DNA from: Blautia luti | GTDB taxonomy: Bacteria; Bacillota; Clostridia; Lachnospirales; Lachnospiraceae | Length of the DNA: 64,000 bases | Reading direction: 5' to 3' | Assembly: GCF_033096465.1 (NCBI RefSeq) | Contig: NZ_AP028156.1 | Location: 491,501-555,500, forward strand | Part shown: positions 18,547 through 25,779 of the stretch, one piece after another | Layout: every line of letters starts with the position of its first letter | How positions within the stretch are numbered: position 1 is the first letter of the stretch | The notes under the pieces: generated by a model | Told to the model about the DNA's origin: nothing | What the model saw: only the letters and a program-made list of their open reading frames with translations | Databases searched by the model: none | Made by a program: the position numbers and the translations under genes

Positions 18547-19989
18547 ATGGCTAGACCAGGAAAAAAGAGAAAAGTACTGTTTGTACTGGAAATCATCGTG
18601 CTGTTGCTTTTTATCGGCGGTCTGTACGTATATGGACAGATCTCATCACGACTGGATAAGATCAAACAGCCGGAACTGAAGAAAGAAGAAATCGTTGTAA
18701 ATCAGGAAGCTCCGAAAATGACAGGCTACAAGACATATGTACTTTTCGGTATTGACAGTCGTGGAGAAGGTTCTAAATTTTCAGCACAGAACAGCGATAC
18801 CATGATCATAGTCAGTGTAAACAATGACACGAAAGAAGTAAAAATGGCTTCTGTCTACAGAGATACACTGCTGAATATAGGAAATGATACGTATACCAAG
18901 GCAAATGCTGCCTACGCATACGGCGGACCGGAACAGGCGATCACCATGCTGAATACGAACCTGGACCTGGATATTTCCGATTATGCCACAGCGGATTTCT
19001 CAGCACTGGTAGAAGTGGTAGATGACCTGGGCGGCCTGGAGATTCCGTTATCCTATGCAGAAATCGAGCATATGAACAACTACTGTGTAGAGACTTCAGA
19101 ACTGACGGGAAAGAGCTACACACCGATCGAGAAACCAGATCCGGCTCCGGAAGATCAGGAGGCAACAGTTGATACTTACCATCTGAACGGTGTACAGGTA
19201 ACATCCTACTGCCGTATCCGTTATACAGCAAGTCTGGATATGGGACGTACAGAACGTCAGAGACGAGTACTGGGAATGCTCTTTGATAAGGCAAAGACAG
19301 CAGGCCTTTCTTCCATCTTCAAGATCATGGATGATGTATTCCCGATGGTACAGACTTCCCTTTCCAAACAGGATATCCTGGGCCTTCTGCCTACACTGAT
19401 CGGATATAAATTTACAGACAGCACCGGTTTTCCGTCCAAGTTCAAATTCTCCAATATCAAGGGAAGCATTATCGTTCCTACAGATCTGGAGAGTACAGTT
19501 ATCGAACTTCATAAGTTCTTATACAATGATGAGAATTATACCCCGTCCTCAGAGGTAAAAGCTCGCAGCGCGAAGATTATTGAGATTGTAGGTGGCGAGA
19601 GTTCTCTGGACGATGCAGCGAAGACACAGTCTGATGATACCACCAACACGACTGATACATTTGTATGGTCAGCTGACACATCCACAGATGATACAGATTA
19701 CAGTTATGATAATTCTGGTAGTGATTATGATTATGACTACGATAACAGCGGCAGTGATTACGATTATGATAATGACGGCGGTGGTTATGATGATACTACC
19801 GGTGGTGACTATAGTAACGATGACGGTGGTTATGATGATACTACCGGTGGTGACACTACCGGCGGAGATGATACTACAGGTGGTGATGATAACGGCGGCG
19901 GTGACGACTACAGTTATGATGATAATACCGGAGAAAGTGATTTCTCAGATGGAGACACAGATTCCGGAATGACTGAATCAGAAGAATAA
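18547..19989 (+). CDS. LytR-CpsA-Psr (LCP) family glycan ligase with repetitive acidic tail
   Basis: This 480-residue membrane-anchored protein has one N-terminal helix (VLFVLEIIVLLLFIGGLYVYG) and an extracellular LCP domain (about 60-290): FGIDSRG, NSDTMIIVSVN, the VYRDTLL strand and YCRIRYT followed by MGRTERQRRV with the catalytic arginines. LCP proteins move undecaprenyl-pyrophosphate-linked glycans onto peptidoglycan. From about residue 373 to the end the protein becomes a low-complexity stretch rich in Asp, Gly, Tyr and Thr (units like GGYDDTTGGD), encoded by imperfect tandem repeats. Such a tail is not part of the LCP fold. The gene follows the initiating transferase by 15 bases, which supports a role in anchoring the polymer made by this locus. 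Confidence 0.92.
   Translation: MARPGKKRKVLFVLEIIVLLLFIGGLYVYGQISSRLDKIKQPELKKEEIVVNQEAPKMTGYKTYVLFGIDSRGEGSKFSAQNSDTMIIVSVNNDTKEVKMASVYRDTLLNIGNDTYTKANAAYAYGGPEQAITMLNTNLDLDISDYATADFSALVEVVDDLGGLEIPLSYAEIEHMNNYCVETSELTGKSYTPIEKPDPAPEDQEATVDTYHLNGVQVTSYCRIRYTASLDMGRTERQRRVLGMLFDKAKTAGLSSIFKIMDDVFPMVQTSLSKQDILGLLPTLIGYKFTDSTGFPSKFKFSNIKGSIIVPTDLESTVIELHKFLYNDENYTPSSEVKARSAKIIEIVGGESSLDDAAKTQSDDTTNTTDTFVWSADTSTDDTDYSYDNSGSDYDYDYDNSGSDYDYDNDGGGYDDTTGGDYSNDDGGYDDTTGGDTTGGDDTTGGDDNGGGDDYSYDDNTGESDFSDGDTDSGMTESEE
19780..19900 (+). repeat. Imperfect tandem repeats encoding the acidic LCP tail
   Basis: Units such as GGTTATGATGATACTACCGG recur (around 19793 and 19828), with shorter GGTGATGAT-like units after them. 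They keep the reading frame and encode Gly-Gly-Tyr-Asp-Asp-Thr-Thr blocks. Such repeats can change in number by slippage. Confidence 0.75.
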
Positions 19990-20016
19990 AGCATAGCAGA
20001 TATAACAGACAATAAG

Positions 20017-20047
20017 AAGGACCATCCATCAGAAAGGATGGTCCTTT
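20017..20047 (+). terminator. Hairpin terminator after the LCP gene
   Basis: AAGGACCATCC pairs with GGATGGTCCTT around an 8-base loop, 27 bases after the stop. The following T run is short (TTTC), so termination may be partial and read into the glycosyltransferase at 20081. Confidence 0.65.
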
Positions 20048-20080
20048 CACAATATTTATGAAACGTATGGAGGATTAATC

Positions 20081-21001
20081 ATGGAGAAAAAAACAGTAGA
20101 TGTGATCATTCCTGTGTACCGTCCGGGAAAAGAATTCGGAGAGCTTCTGCGCAGGCTGGAGAAACAGGAGCACAGACCGGAGAAGATCCTGGTTATGAAT
20201 ACAGGCAGGGAGAACTGGAATGAGGAGTGGGAGAAGTGCCCGATCCTGGAAGTCCACCATCTGGAACAGAAGGATTTCGACCATGGCGGAACCAGGAAGA
20301 CCGGCGCAGTACTTTCTGATGCAGATATTCTGGTATTCATGACTCAGGATGCACTTCCTGCAGATAAGAAACTGATCGGAAATCTGATCCGGCCGCTGGA
20401 AGAGGAAAAGACAGGCGCAGCCTATGCCAGACAGCTTCCGAAAGAAGACTGCCGCTTTCTGGAATGCTATACCCGCAGTTTCAATTATCCGTCAGAATCC
20501 CATATACGGACTGCTGCGGATATTCCTTCCTGTGGGATCAAGACATACTTCTGTTCCAATGTGTGTGCGGCCTATGACAGGGAAGTGTATGAGAAACTGG
20601 GGGGATTTGTGGATCATGCGATCTTTAATGAAGACATGATCTATGCCGGAAATCTGGTCAAAAAGGGATATGCCATTGCCTATGCAGCAGATGCGAAGGT
20701 ATACCATTCCCACAATTATTCTGCGTTGCAGCAGTTTCACAGAAATTTTGACCTGGGTGTCTCTCAGGCAGAGCATCCGGAGATCTTTGCCAATGTACCA
20801 TCTGAAGGAGAAGGAATCCGTCTGGTGAAAAAGAGTCTGGCCTATCTGGTAAAGACCGGCCATATCTGGCTGATCCCTCAGCTTGTGATCCAGAGCGGCG
20901 CCAAATATGCGGGCTATTTCCTGGGCAAAAGATACTGGAAACTTCCACACAGGCTGGTAATGGCATGCACCATGAGTCCGTGGTACTGGAAGCAGAAATA
21001 A
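20081..21001 (+). CDS. GT2 glycosyltransferase, rhamnosyltransferase-like
   Basis: This 306-residue GT2 enzyme has VDVIIPVYRPG, then KDFDHGGTRKTGA, a motif typical of bacterial rhamnosyltransferases in O-antigen and rhamnose-polymer loci, VFMTQDA in the place of the DxD, and FNEDMIYAGNLVKKG before YHSHNYSALQQF. The length is normal for the group. The ATG follows GGAGG. It is the last polysaccharide gene of the window on this strand and lies behind a weak hairpin, so it may be partly cotranscribed with the LCP gene. The donor is probably dTDP-rhamnose, consistent with rfbC; the acceptor is unknown. Confidence 0.86.
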   Translation: MEKKTVDVIIPVYRPGKEFGELLRRLEKQEHRPEKILVMNTGRENWNEEWEKCPILEVHHLEQKDFDHGGTRKTGAVLSDADILVFMTQDALPADKKLIGNLIRPLEEEKTGAAYARQLPKEDCRFLECYTRSFNYPSESHIRTAADIPSCGIKTYFCSNVCAAYDREVYEKLGGFVDHAIFNEDMIYAGNLVKKGYAIAYAADAKVYHSHNYSALQQFHRNFDLGVSQAEHPEIFANVPSEGEGIRLVKKSLAYLVKTGHIWLIPQLVIQSGAKYAGYFLGKRYWKLPHRLVMACTMSPWYWKQK

Positions 21002-21068
21002 ACTCTGGAATACGAACGGTTCCTTCACGGCATTTTACGATAGTTGTCACATTTTGAACACAATTAAT

Positions 21069-21077
21069 TGCTATACT
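21069..21077 (+). promoter_or_regulatory. Extended -10 promoter of the HtrA-like gene
   Basis: TGC followed by TATACT 41 bases before the start codon. No good -35 sits at 16-18 bases; TTGTCA at 21044 is too far. Classed as an extended -10 promoter. Confidence 0.5.
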
Positions 21078-21118
21078 GAAGCCATAATTCAGATAAAGAA
21101 CAGAAGGGAGCCGATTAC

Positions 21119-22543
21119 ATGAATGATGAGAGAAACTGGGACGGAGGCCAGGATGATTCCGGACACCAGCCGCCCAGATATGAGCATTATCAGTTCCATG
21201 AGGAACATAAAGAAACATTGATCACACCCGGTCCCTCCGAGCATAAAAAGAACCAGAATTCTTTTCAGAAGAAAGTGGGAACGACGGTAGCGCTGGCTGT
21301 TATTTTCGGTCTGGTGGCATCTGTCGTATTTCAGGCGCTGAATTTCACAGCGGATAAATATTTGAAGACGAAAACAGGAACTACACAGATTGGAACTACA
21401 GAGAGTGTATTTTTGCAGGAGGCGTCATCCCAGGAGAGCGAATCTGACCAGACTGCGGCTGATACTGCCTCCGGGAATGGAACGGTGGTAGCTGTAGCGC
21501 AGGCTTCCATGCCGTCTGTAGTAGCGATAACCACTGTAAGCGTCCAGGAGATCCCAAGCTTTTTCGGATATGGATCCAGACAGTATAAGAGTGCTGCCAG
21601 CGGTTCCGGTATCATTGTAGGTGATAATGATGATGAGCTGCTGATTGCTACCAATAATCATGTTGTGGAAGGTGCGACTACTTTAAGTGTTTGTTTTATC
21701 GGAGATGACGTGGCCAACGCAGAGACAGAGACGGTCAATGCAGGAGACAGCGGGGATTTAAATCTGGAGGATGCAGTAAGTGCGAAGATCAAGGGCACAG
21801 ATGCAGACAATGACCTGGCTGTTGTGGCAGTCCGGAAGTCTGATATCCCGGAGGATACCCTGAACCAGATTAAGATCGCACAGATCGGAAGTTCAGATGA
21901 CCTGGTAGTAGGACAGCAGGTGGTTGCCATTGGTAATGCACTTGGGTACGGACAGTCTGTTACTTCTGGATGGGTCAGTGCGCTGAACAGAACCATTTCC
22001 ACAGAGGATGGAACGAACAGTACAGGACTGATCCAGACAGATGCAGCGATCAATCCTGGAAACAGCGGCGGTGCACTCCTGAATATGAAGGGTGAGCTGA
22101 TCGGCATTAATTCAGCCAAATATGCGGACAGCTCAGTAGAAGGTATGGGCTATGCGATCCCCATCTCCAAGGCGAAACCGATCCTGGAGGATCTGATGAA
22201 CCGTGAGACCAGGGAGAAAGTAGATACTAGCGAGAAAGGATATCTGGGAGTTGTACTTTCTAATCTGACGACAGAAGCTATTCAGATGTATAACATCCCG
22301 TCAGGAGCCTTCGTCAGGGGCGTAGATCAGGATTCCCCTGCAGAGAATGGAGGAATCTGTAAGGGTGATATCATCGTGAAATTCGACGGTCAGAAAGTCA
22401 GTGACGGAGATGATCTGCTGGATAAGCTCCAGTATTATAAATCCGGGGAGACTATTGAAGCAGTGGTTGCCAGGGCGGATAACGGTGAATATAAAGAGAG
22501 CACAGTGGAAGTTACTCTTGGCACCAGACCGGATAATAATTAG
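21119..22543 (+). CDS. HtrA/DegP-type membrane-anchored serine protease
   Basis: This 474-residue protease degrades misfolded proteins at the cell surface. A hydrophilic cytoplasmic N-terminus of about 55 residues precedes one membrane helix (TVALAVIFGLVASVVFQAL). The trypsin-like domain has the triad His181 (in ATNNHVVEG), Asp232 (in DNDLAVVAV) and Ser316 (in NPGNSGGAL). A C-terminal PDZ domain starts near GYLGVVLSNL and contains GAFVRGVDQDSPA and GDIIVKFDGQKV. The size fits HtrA/HtrB of Firmicutes. It forms a single-gene unit with its own promoter and a strong terminator. Stress control is usual for the family, but I see no specific operator. Confidence 0.94.
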   Translation: MNDERNWDGGQDDSGHQPPRYEHYQFHEEHKETLITPGPSEHKKNQNSFQKKVGTTVALAVIFGLVASVVFQALNFTADKYLKTKTGTTQIGTTESVFLQEASSQESESDQTAADTASGNGTVVAVAQASMPSVVAITTVSVQEIPSFFGYGSRQYKSAASGSGIIVGDNDDELLIATNNHVVEGATTLSVCFIGDDVANAETETVNAGDSGDLNLEDAVSAKIKGTDADNDLAVVAVRKSDIPEDTLNQIKIAQIGSSDDLVVGQQVVAIGNALGYGQSVTSGWVSALNRTISTEDGTNSTGLIQTDAAINPGNSGGALLNMKGELIGINSAKYADSSVEGMGYAIPISKAKPILEDLMNRETREKVDTSEKGYLGVVLSNLTTEAIQMYNIPSGAFVRGVDQDSPAENGGICKGDIIVKFDGQKVSDGDDLLDKLQYYKSGETIEAVVARADNGEYKESTVEVTLGTRPDNN

Positions 22544-22571
22544 AAACAGAATAAGAATGAATGATAGAGAG

Positions 22572-22604
22572 AAGAGACATTGCGAAAACTGCAGTGTCTC
22601 TTTT
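22572..22604 (+). terminator. Rho-independent terminator after the HtrA-like gene
   Basis: AAGAGACA-TGC pairs with GCA-TGTCTCTT around a 7-base loop and is followed by TT. It is 30 bases downstream of the stop. Confidence 0.8.
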
Positions 22605-22717
22605 CGAAATTAATAAAACTTTCATTTTGTGATAGACACAGAGTATGGTATAATTCATAGAAAGGCATCCCGTATATATCATATGGGAGGTAAGTATTGA
22701 GACAGAAAGGAGTCATT

Positions 22718-24133
22718 ATGAGCGGAATTTATAATGATGATGAAATAATAGAAAAGGATACAGATACAGAGGAGAAGGAAGATAAAGCTGAGAAATTCTG
22801 TTTCCTCTGCCGCAGACCGGAGAGCAAGGCAGGCCCTATGATCGAGCTTCCGAATAACATACATATCTGTACAGACTGTATGCAGAAGAGTTTTAATTCC
22901 ATGAATCAGCAGTTTAATGAAGGGAAATTCAATTATTCTGATCTGCTGAACATGCCCAATGTAAGCATGATCGATCTGAGTAGTTTCCAGAATCCTATGC
23001 AGCAGCCGAAGAAAGCGAAGAAGAAAAAGAAAGAAGAGAAGCCGGTTCTGGATCTGAAAAATATTCCGGCACCTCATAAGATCAAAGAGACTCTTGACCA
23101 GTATGTGATCGGCCAGGAGAAGGCGAAGAAAGTTATGTCTGTTGCTGTTTATAACCATTATAAACGAGTTGCTACAGATACCATGGATGAGATTGAGATT
23201 GAGAAATCCAATATGTTGATGATCGGACCTACAGGATGCGGTAAAACTTATCTGGTGAAAACCCTTGCGAAGCTTCTGGATGTGCCACTTGCCATTGCAG
23301 ATGCCACATCACTGACAGAAGCCGGTTATATCGGCGATGATATCGAGAGTGTTGTGTCCAAGCTTCTGGCAGCAGCGGATAATGATGTGGAGCGGGCGGA
23401 ACATGGTATTATTTTCATCGATGAGATTGATAAGATTGCGAAGAAAAAGAACACCAATCAGAGAGATGTCAGCGGTGAGGCTGTACAGCAAGGAATGCTG
23501 AAGCTTCTCGAAGGCAGTGAAGTGGAGGTTCCGGTAGGTGCGAACAGCAAGAACGCCATGGTGCCTCTTACTACAGTGAATACGAAGAATATTCTGTTTA
23601 TCTGCGGAGGTGCTTTCCCGGATCTGGAGAATATCATTAAGGAGAGACTGAATAAACAGGCTTCTATCGGTTTCTATGCAGACCTGAAGGACAAGTATGA
23701 CAATGATCCCCATCTCCTGGAGAAAGTAACCGTGGAGGATATCCGTAATTTCGGTATGATCCCGGAATTTATCGGACGTCTCCCTATTATCTTTACCCTG
23801 GATGGACTGACTGAGGACATGCTTGTGAAGATCCTGCAGGAGCCGAAGAATGCGATTTTGAAACAGTATCAGAAGCTTCTGGCACTGGATGAGGTGAAAC
23901 TGGAATTCGAAGATGGCGCGCTTCATGCCATTGCTGCGAAGGCACTGAAAAAGGATACAGGTGCCAGAGCATTAAGAGCAATCCTGGAGGAGTACATGCT
24001 GGATATCATGTATGAGATTCCGAAGGATGACAGCATTGGCAAGGTTGTGATCACCAGAGAATATATAGAAGGTAACGGCGGACCGAGGATCCTGCTTCGT
24101 GGACAGGAACCGGCACTTATAGAAAGGGGATAA
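22718..24133 (+). CDS. Second ClpX-like AAA+ unfoldase (divergent paralogue)
   Basis: This 471-residue protein has the ClpX plan: an N-terminal treble-clef zinc domain (CFLC near residues 28-31, then CTDC), a charged linker with a Lys-rich stretch, and a AAA+ module with Walker A GPTGCGKT, Walker B IIFIDEIDKI, sensor 1 ([10 protein letters not shown]), Arg finger (EFIGRLPIIFTL) and sensor 2 (TGARALRAILEE). The IGF tripeptide that docks on ClpP is kept (SIGFYADL, near residue 316), while the RKH pore loop of ordinary ClpX is replaced (VPVGANSKNAMV). The canonical clpX is at 52482. The ATG at 22718 follows AAAGGAG, so a TTG seven codons earlier is rejected. The zinc-ribbon gene follows after 4 bases. 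Confidence 0.9.
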   Translation: MSGIYNDDEIIEKDTDTEEKEDKAEKFCFLCRRPESKAGPMIELPNNIHICTDCMQKSFNSMNQQFNEGKFNYSDLLNMPNVSMIDLSSFQNPMQQPKKAKKKKKEEKPVLDLKNIPAPHKIKETLDQYVIGQEKAKKVMSVAVYNHYKRVATDTMDEIEIEKSNMLMIGPTGCGKTYLVKTLAKLLDVPLAIADATSLTEAGYIGDDIESVVSKLLAAADNDVERAEHGIIFIDEIDKIAKKKNTNQRDVSGEAVQQGMLKLLEGSEVEVPVGANSKNAMVPLTTVNTKNILFICGGAFPDLENIIKERLNKQASIGFYADLKDKYDNDPHLLEKVTVEDIRNFGMIPEFIGRLPIIFTLDGLTEDMLVKILQEPKNAILKQYQKLLALDEVKLEFEDGALHAIAAKALKKDTGARALRAILEEYMLDIMYEIPKDDSIGKVVITREYIEGNGGPRILLRGQEPALIERG

Positions 24134-24137
24134 TCAT

Positions 24138-24674
24138 ATGAGTACAGATTTTTTTGACGGACTGGTAAAGACTTTTTCAAAAACAACCAGGGAACTGGGA
24201 GCTCGTGCAGAGCAGACCATTGAGACTCAGAAGATCCGTAATAAGATTGCAGGTGAGGAGCGGATCATTGAGAAGATCAAAGTGGATATGGGGGATATTA
24301 TTTACAGAAGACATGAGGCCGGGGATGGGATTGACAGTGAACTCAGCTCTTTATGTCAGGAGATTGACCAGCATCTGCTGAAGATCAGGGAGTTTAAGGA
24401 TAATGCTGCGAATCTGAAGGGACAGAAGATATGTCCTTCCTGTGAGAGAGAAGTGGATATGAGTGTAAGTTTCTGTCCATATTGTGGTACTCCTTGTCCG
24501 AATCCGGAACCGACTGAGGTTGTGGAGGATGCTGAGGACGATGGGAGTCTGGAGCAGGAGAGTGAAGTTGCAGAGGAAACAGGAGATGCTGCAGAGCCAG
24601 AGGGTGTACAGCAGGAAGAAGCTGTGGAGGAGGCAGAAAAGCAGCAGGTGGAAGAAGAGAAGGTAGAAGAATAA
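24138..24674 (+). CDS. Zinc-ribbon protein with helical N-terminus and acidic tail
   Basis: I do not recognise a characterised family. The 178-residue protein has a charged, helical N-terminal 95 residues that look like a coiled coil (KIRNKIAGEERIIEKIKVDM), then one zinc ribbon with two CPxC knuckles (CPSC and CPYC, about 98-118), then about 55 residues rich in Glu, Ala and Gln. Similar zinc-ribbon coiled-coil proteins are common in Lachnospiraceae but their roles are not known to me. Its start is four bases after the ClpX-like stop, behind GGGGAT, so the two are very probably one operon. A role as adaptor or substrate of the ClpX paralogue is a guess from this linkage only. Confidence 0.75.
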   Translation: MSTDFFDGLVKTFSKTTRELGARAEQTIETQKIRNKIAGEERIIEKIKVDMGDIIYRRHEAGDGIDSELSSLCQEIDQHLLKIREFKDNAANLKGQKICPSCEREVDMSVSFCPYCGTPCPNPEPTEVVEDAEDDGSLEQESEVAEETGDAAEPEGVQQEEAVEEAEKQQVEEEKVEE

Positions 24675-24679
24675 CAAGA

Positions 24680-24769
24680 ACAGACCGGAAGTCTAAGGCA
24701 TCCCTCATCATCAGGCGAATAATCTGTCAATGAGGTGATATAGCCATCACAGACTATCCGGTCTGTTTT
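24680..24769 (+). terminator. Long multi-helix hairpin, terminator or small structured RNA
   Basis: ACAGACCGGA at 24680 pairs with TCCGGTCTGT ending at 24766. Inside it AGTCT pairs with AGACT, GGC with GCC, ATC with GAT and CCTCAT with ATGAGG, leaving a loop of about 20 bases. A T run follows. The outer stem alone would make a terminator for the clpX-like operon; the extra inner helices are more than a terminator needs. Confidence 0.65.
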
Positions 24770-24863
24770 ATAAGACAGGAAATCTTTTGCAAATGTATAA
24801 GAAACAAAAAGCATGCCGGAGACATATAATAGAATAAAAAGTATGATATGAGGAAATAGGCTT

Positions 24864-25157
24864 TTGGAACAGCTTGTAAATTATGTGAAGCCGGAGCTGC
24901 TGATTGTGGCTGTGGTGTTGTATTTTATGGGGATCTTTTTGAAAGAGGCACAGCCTGTGAAGGATAAATACATTCCTTTGATACTGGGAGGAATCAGTGT
25001 GGTGGTCTGTGCGGTTTATGTGTTTGCTTCTTCGGAGTTTAAGAGTGTGCAGGACGCTGTCATGGGAATTTTTACTGCGTTTACCCAGGGAATTCTCACA
25101 GCAGGGCTTTCTACATACATTAATCAGGTGATCAAACAATTAAATAAGGAAGAATAA
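24864..25157 (+). CDS. Small holin-like membrane protein (Hol44/phage_holin_5_2 type)
   Basis: This 97-residue protein has three hydrophobic segments (LLIVAVVLYFMGIFL, IPLILGGISVVVCAVYVFA, and the GIFTAFTQGILTAGLSTY region) and a charged C-terminus (NQVIKQLNKEE). The pattern VKDKYIPLILGGI plus TQGILTAGLSTYINQVIK is that of superfamily V phage holins (Hol44). I see no endolysin or phage structural gene beside it, so it is an orphan, either a prophage remnant or a domesticated membrane protein. The start is a TTG with AGGAAATAGG upstream; there is no ATG that keeps the first helix. TATAAT at 24825 may be its -10. Confidence 0.75.
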   Translation: MEQLVNYVKPELLIVAVVLYFMGIFLKEAQPVKDKYIPLILGGISVVVCAVYVFASSEFKSVQDAVMGIFTAFTQGILTAGLSTYINQVIKQLNKEE

Positions 25158-25254
25158 AATTTTAACTAAACTGCGGAGCAGATTGGAAATATCCGCTTGA
25201 CTCAGAAGCCAGTGGACTGTGAATGTACAGAAAAGCAAAAGAAGTAATAAGATA

Positions 25255-25297
25255 AAAACAGCTCTGGAAATCAGTAATAATCTCTCAGAGCTGTTTT
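25255..25297. terminator. Bidirectional terminator between holin-like gene and tRNA-Leu
   Basis: AAAACAGCTCTG pairs perfectly with CAGAGCTGTTTT. T runs occur on both strands, so it can stop transcripts from the holin-like gene (+) and from the tRNA (-). Confidence 0.85.
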
Positions 25298-25312
25298 AAG
25301 GTAAAAAAATAA

Positions 25313-25396
25313 TGCAGAAGATGGGACTTGAACCCACACGATATTGCTACCACAGGCACCTGAAGCCTGCGCGTCTGCCAATTCCGCCACTTCTGC
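25313..25396 (-). tRNA. tRNA-Leu (anticodon CAG)
   Basis: The 84-base class II tRNA has the acceptor pairing GCAGAAG/CTTCTGC with discriminator A, a D-arm with GGCGGAATTGGCAGACG, anticodon stem CAGGC/GCCTG around the loop TTCAGGT (anticodon CAG), a variable arm, and the T-arm loop GGTTCAAGTCC. The CCA end is not encoded. The CAG anticodon reads CUG codons. Confidence 0.95.
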
Positions 25397-25436
25397 ATTT
25401 CGTATTTATCAATCGCTCTCTCGCGACTGCTCACTT

Positions 25437-25465
25437 ATAATAACCGATGTATGGATAAAAGTCAA
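25437..25465 (-). promoter_or_regulatory. Promoter of tRNA-Leu
   Basis: On the minus strand TTGACT, a 17-base spacer and TATTAT lie about 40 bases upstream of the tRNA. It is a near-consensus sigma-A promoter. Confidence 0.8.
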
Positions 25466-25691
25466 TAGGTTTTTTGAATTTTTTTTATTTTTTTTACAGT
25501 ATGCTCAAAATATACAATTTTGTATTTGAAAAGTACTGAATTGGCAATAGATTAGCAGTTTGTTATAGAACAGGATTGTAACACGATCCTGTCCTGAGAG
25601 CTTTTGACATCCTAGCAATATCACAGATTAATTCTTTATAATACAAAAAAGTTTTTAATGCCAACATAATTATTTTTAGCATCGCATAAGG
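25466..25691. other. Intergenic stretch before carA with one hairpin
   Basis: The A/T-rich gap between the tRNA promoter and the carA promoter has no gene. The only clear structure is a hairpin at 25570-25592 (ACAGGATTGT pairing with ACGATCCTGT around AAC, one wobble). It has no directly following T run. No PyrR-binding sequence or other pyrimidine attenuator is evident. Confidence 0.55.
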
Positions 25692-25720
25692 TTGAAAAAA
25701 GCACTTCACTGTGATACAAT
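25692..25720 (+). promoter_or_regulatory. Promoter of carAB
   Basis: TTGAAA, a 17-base spacer and TACAAT with TGA directly before it (extended -10). It lies 60 bases upstream of the carA start and leaves a short leader without an evident attenuator. Confidence 0.75.
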
Positions 25721-25779
25721 CTTGAAGATTTAGGAAAAAATAAGTGATAGACACAATAAAGATAAGAAAGGGAGATTGT

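Noticed and set aside
24864..25396. A prophage integrated at the tRNA-Leu gene
   Set aside because: Only one holin-like gene is present; there is no integrase, no repeated tRNA end and no other phage gene.
25570..25610. A PyrR attenuator or other pyrimidine control in the carA leader
   Set aside because: The hairpin here lies upstream of the best promoter and lacks a terminator T run; the sequence does not fit a PyrR site.
25604..25642. TTGACA and TATAAT upstream of carA as a promoter
   Set aside because: The two elements are perfect, but the 27-base spacer is too long. The pair at 25692-25720 with 17 bases fits better.
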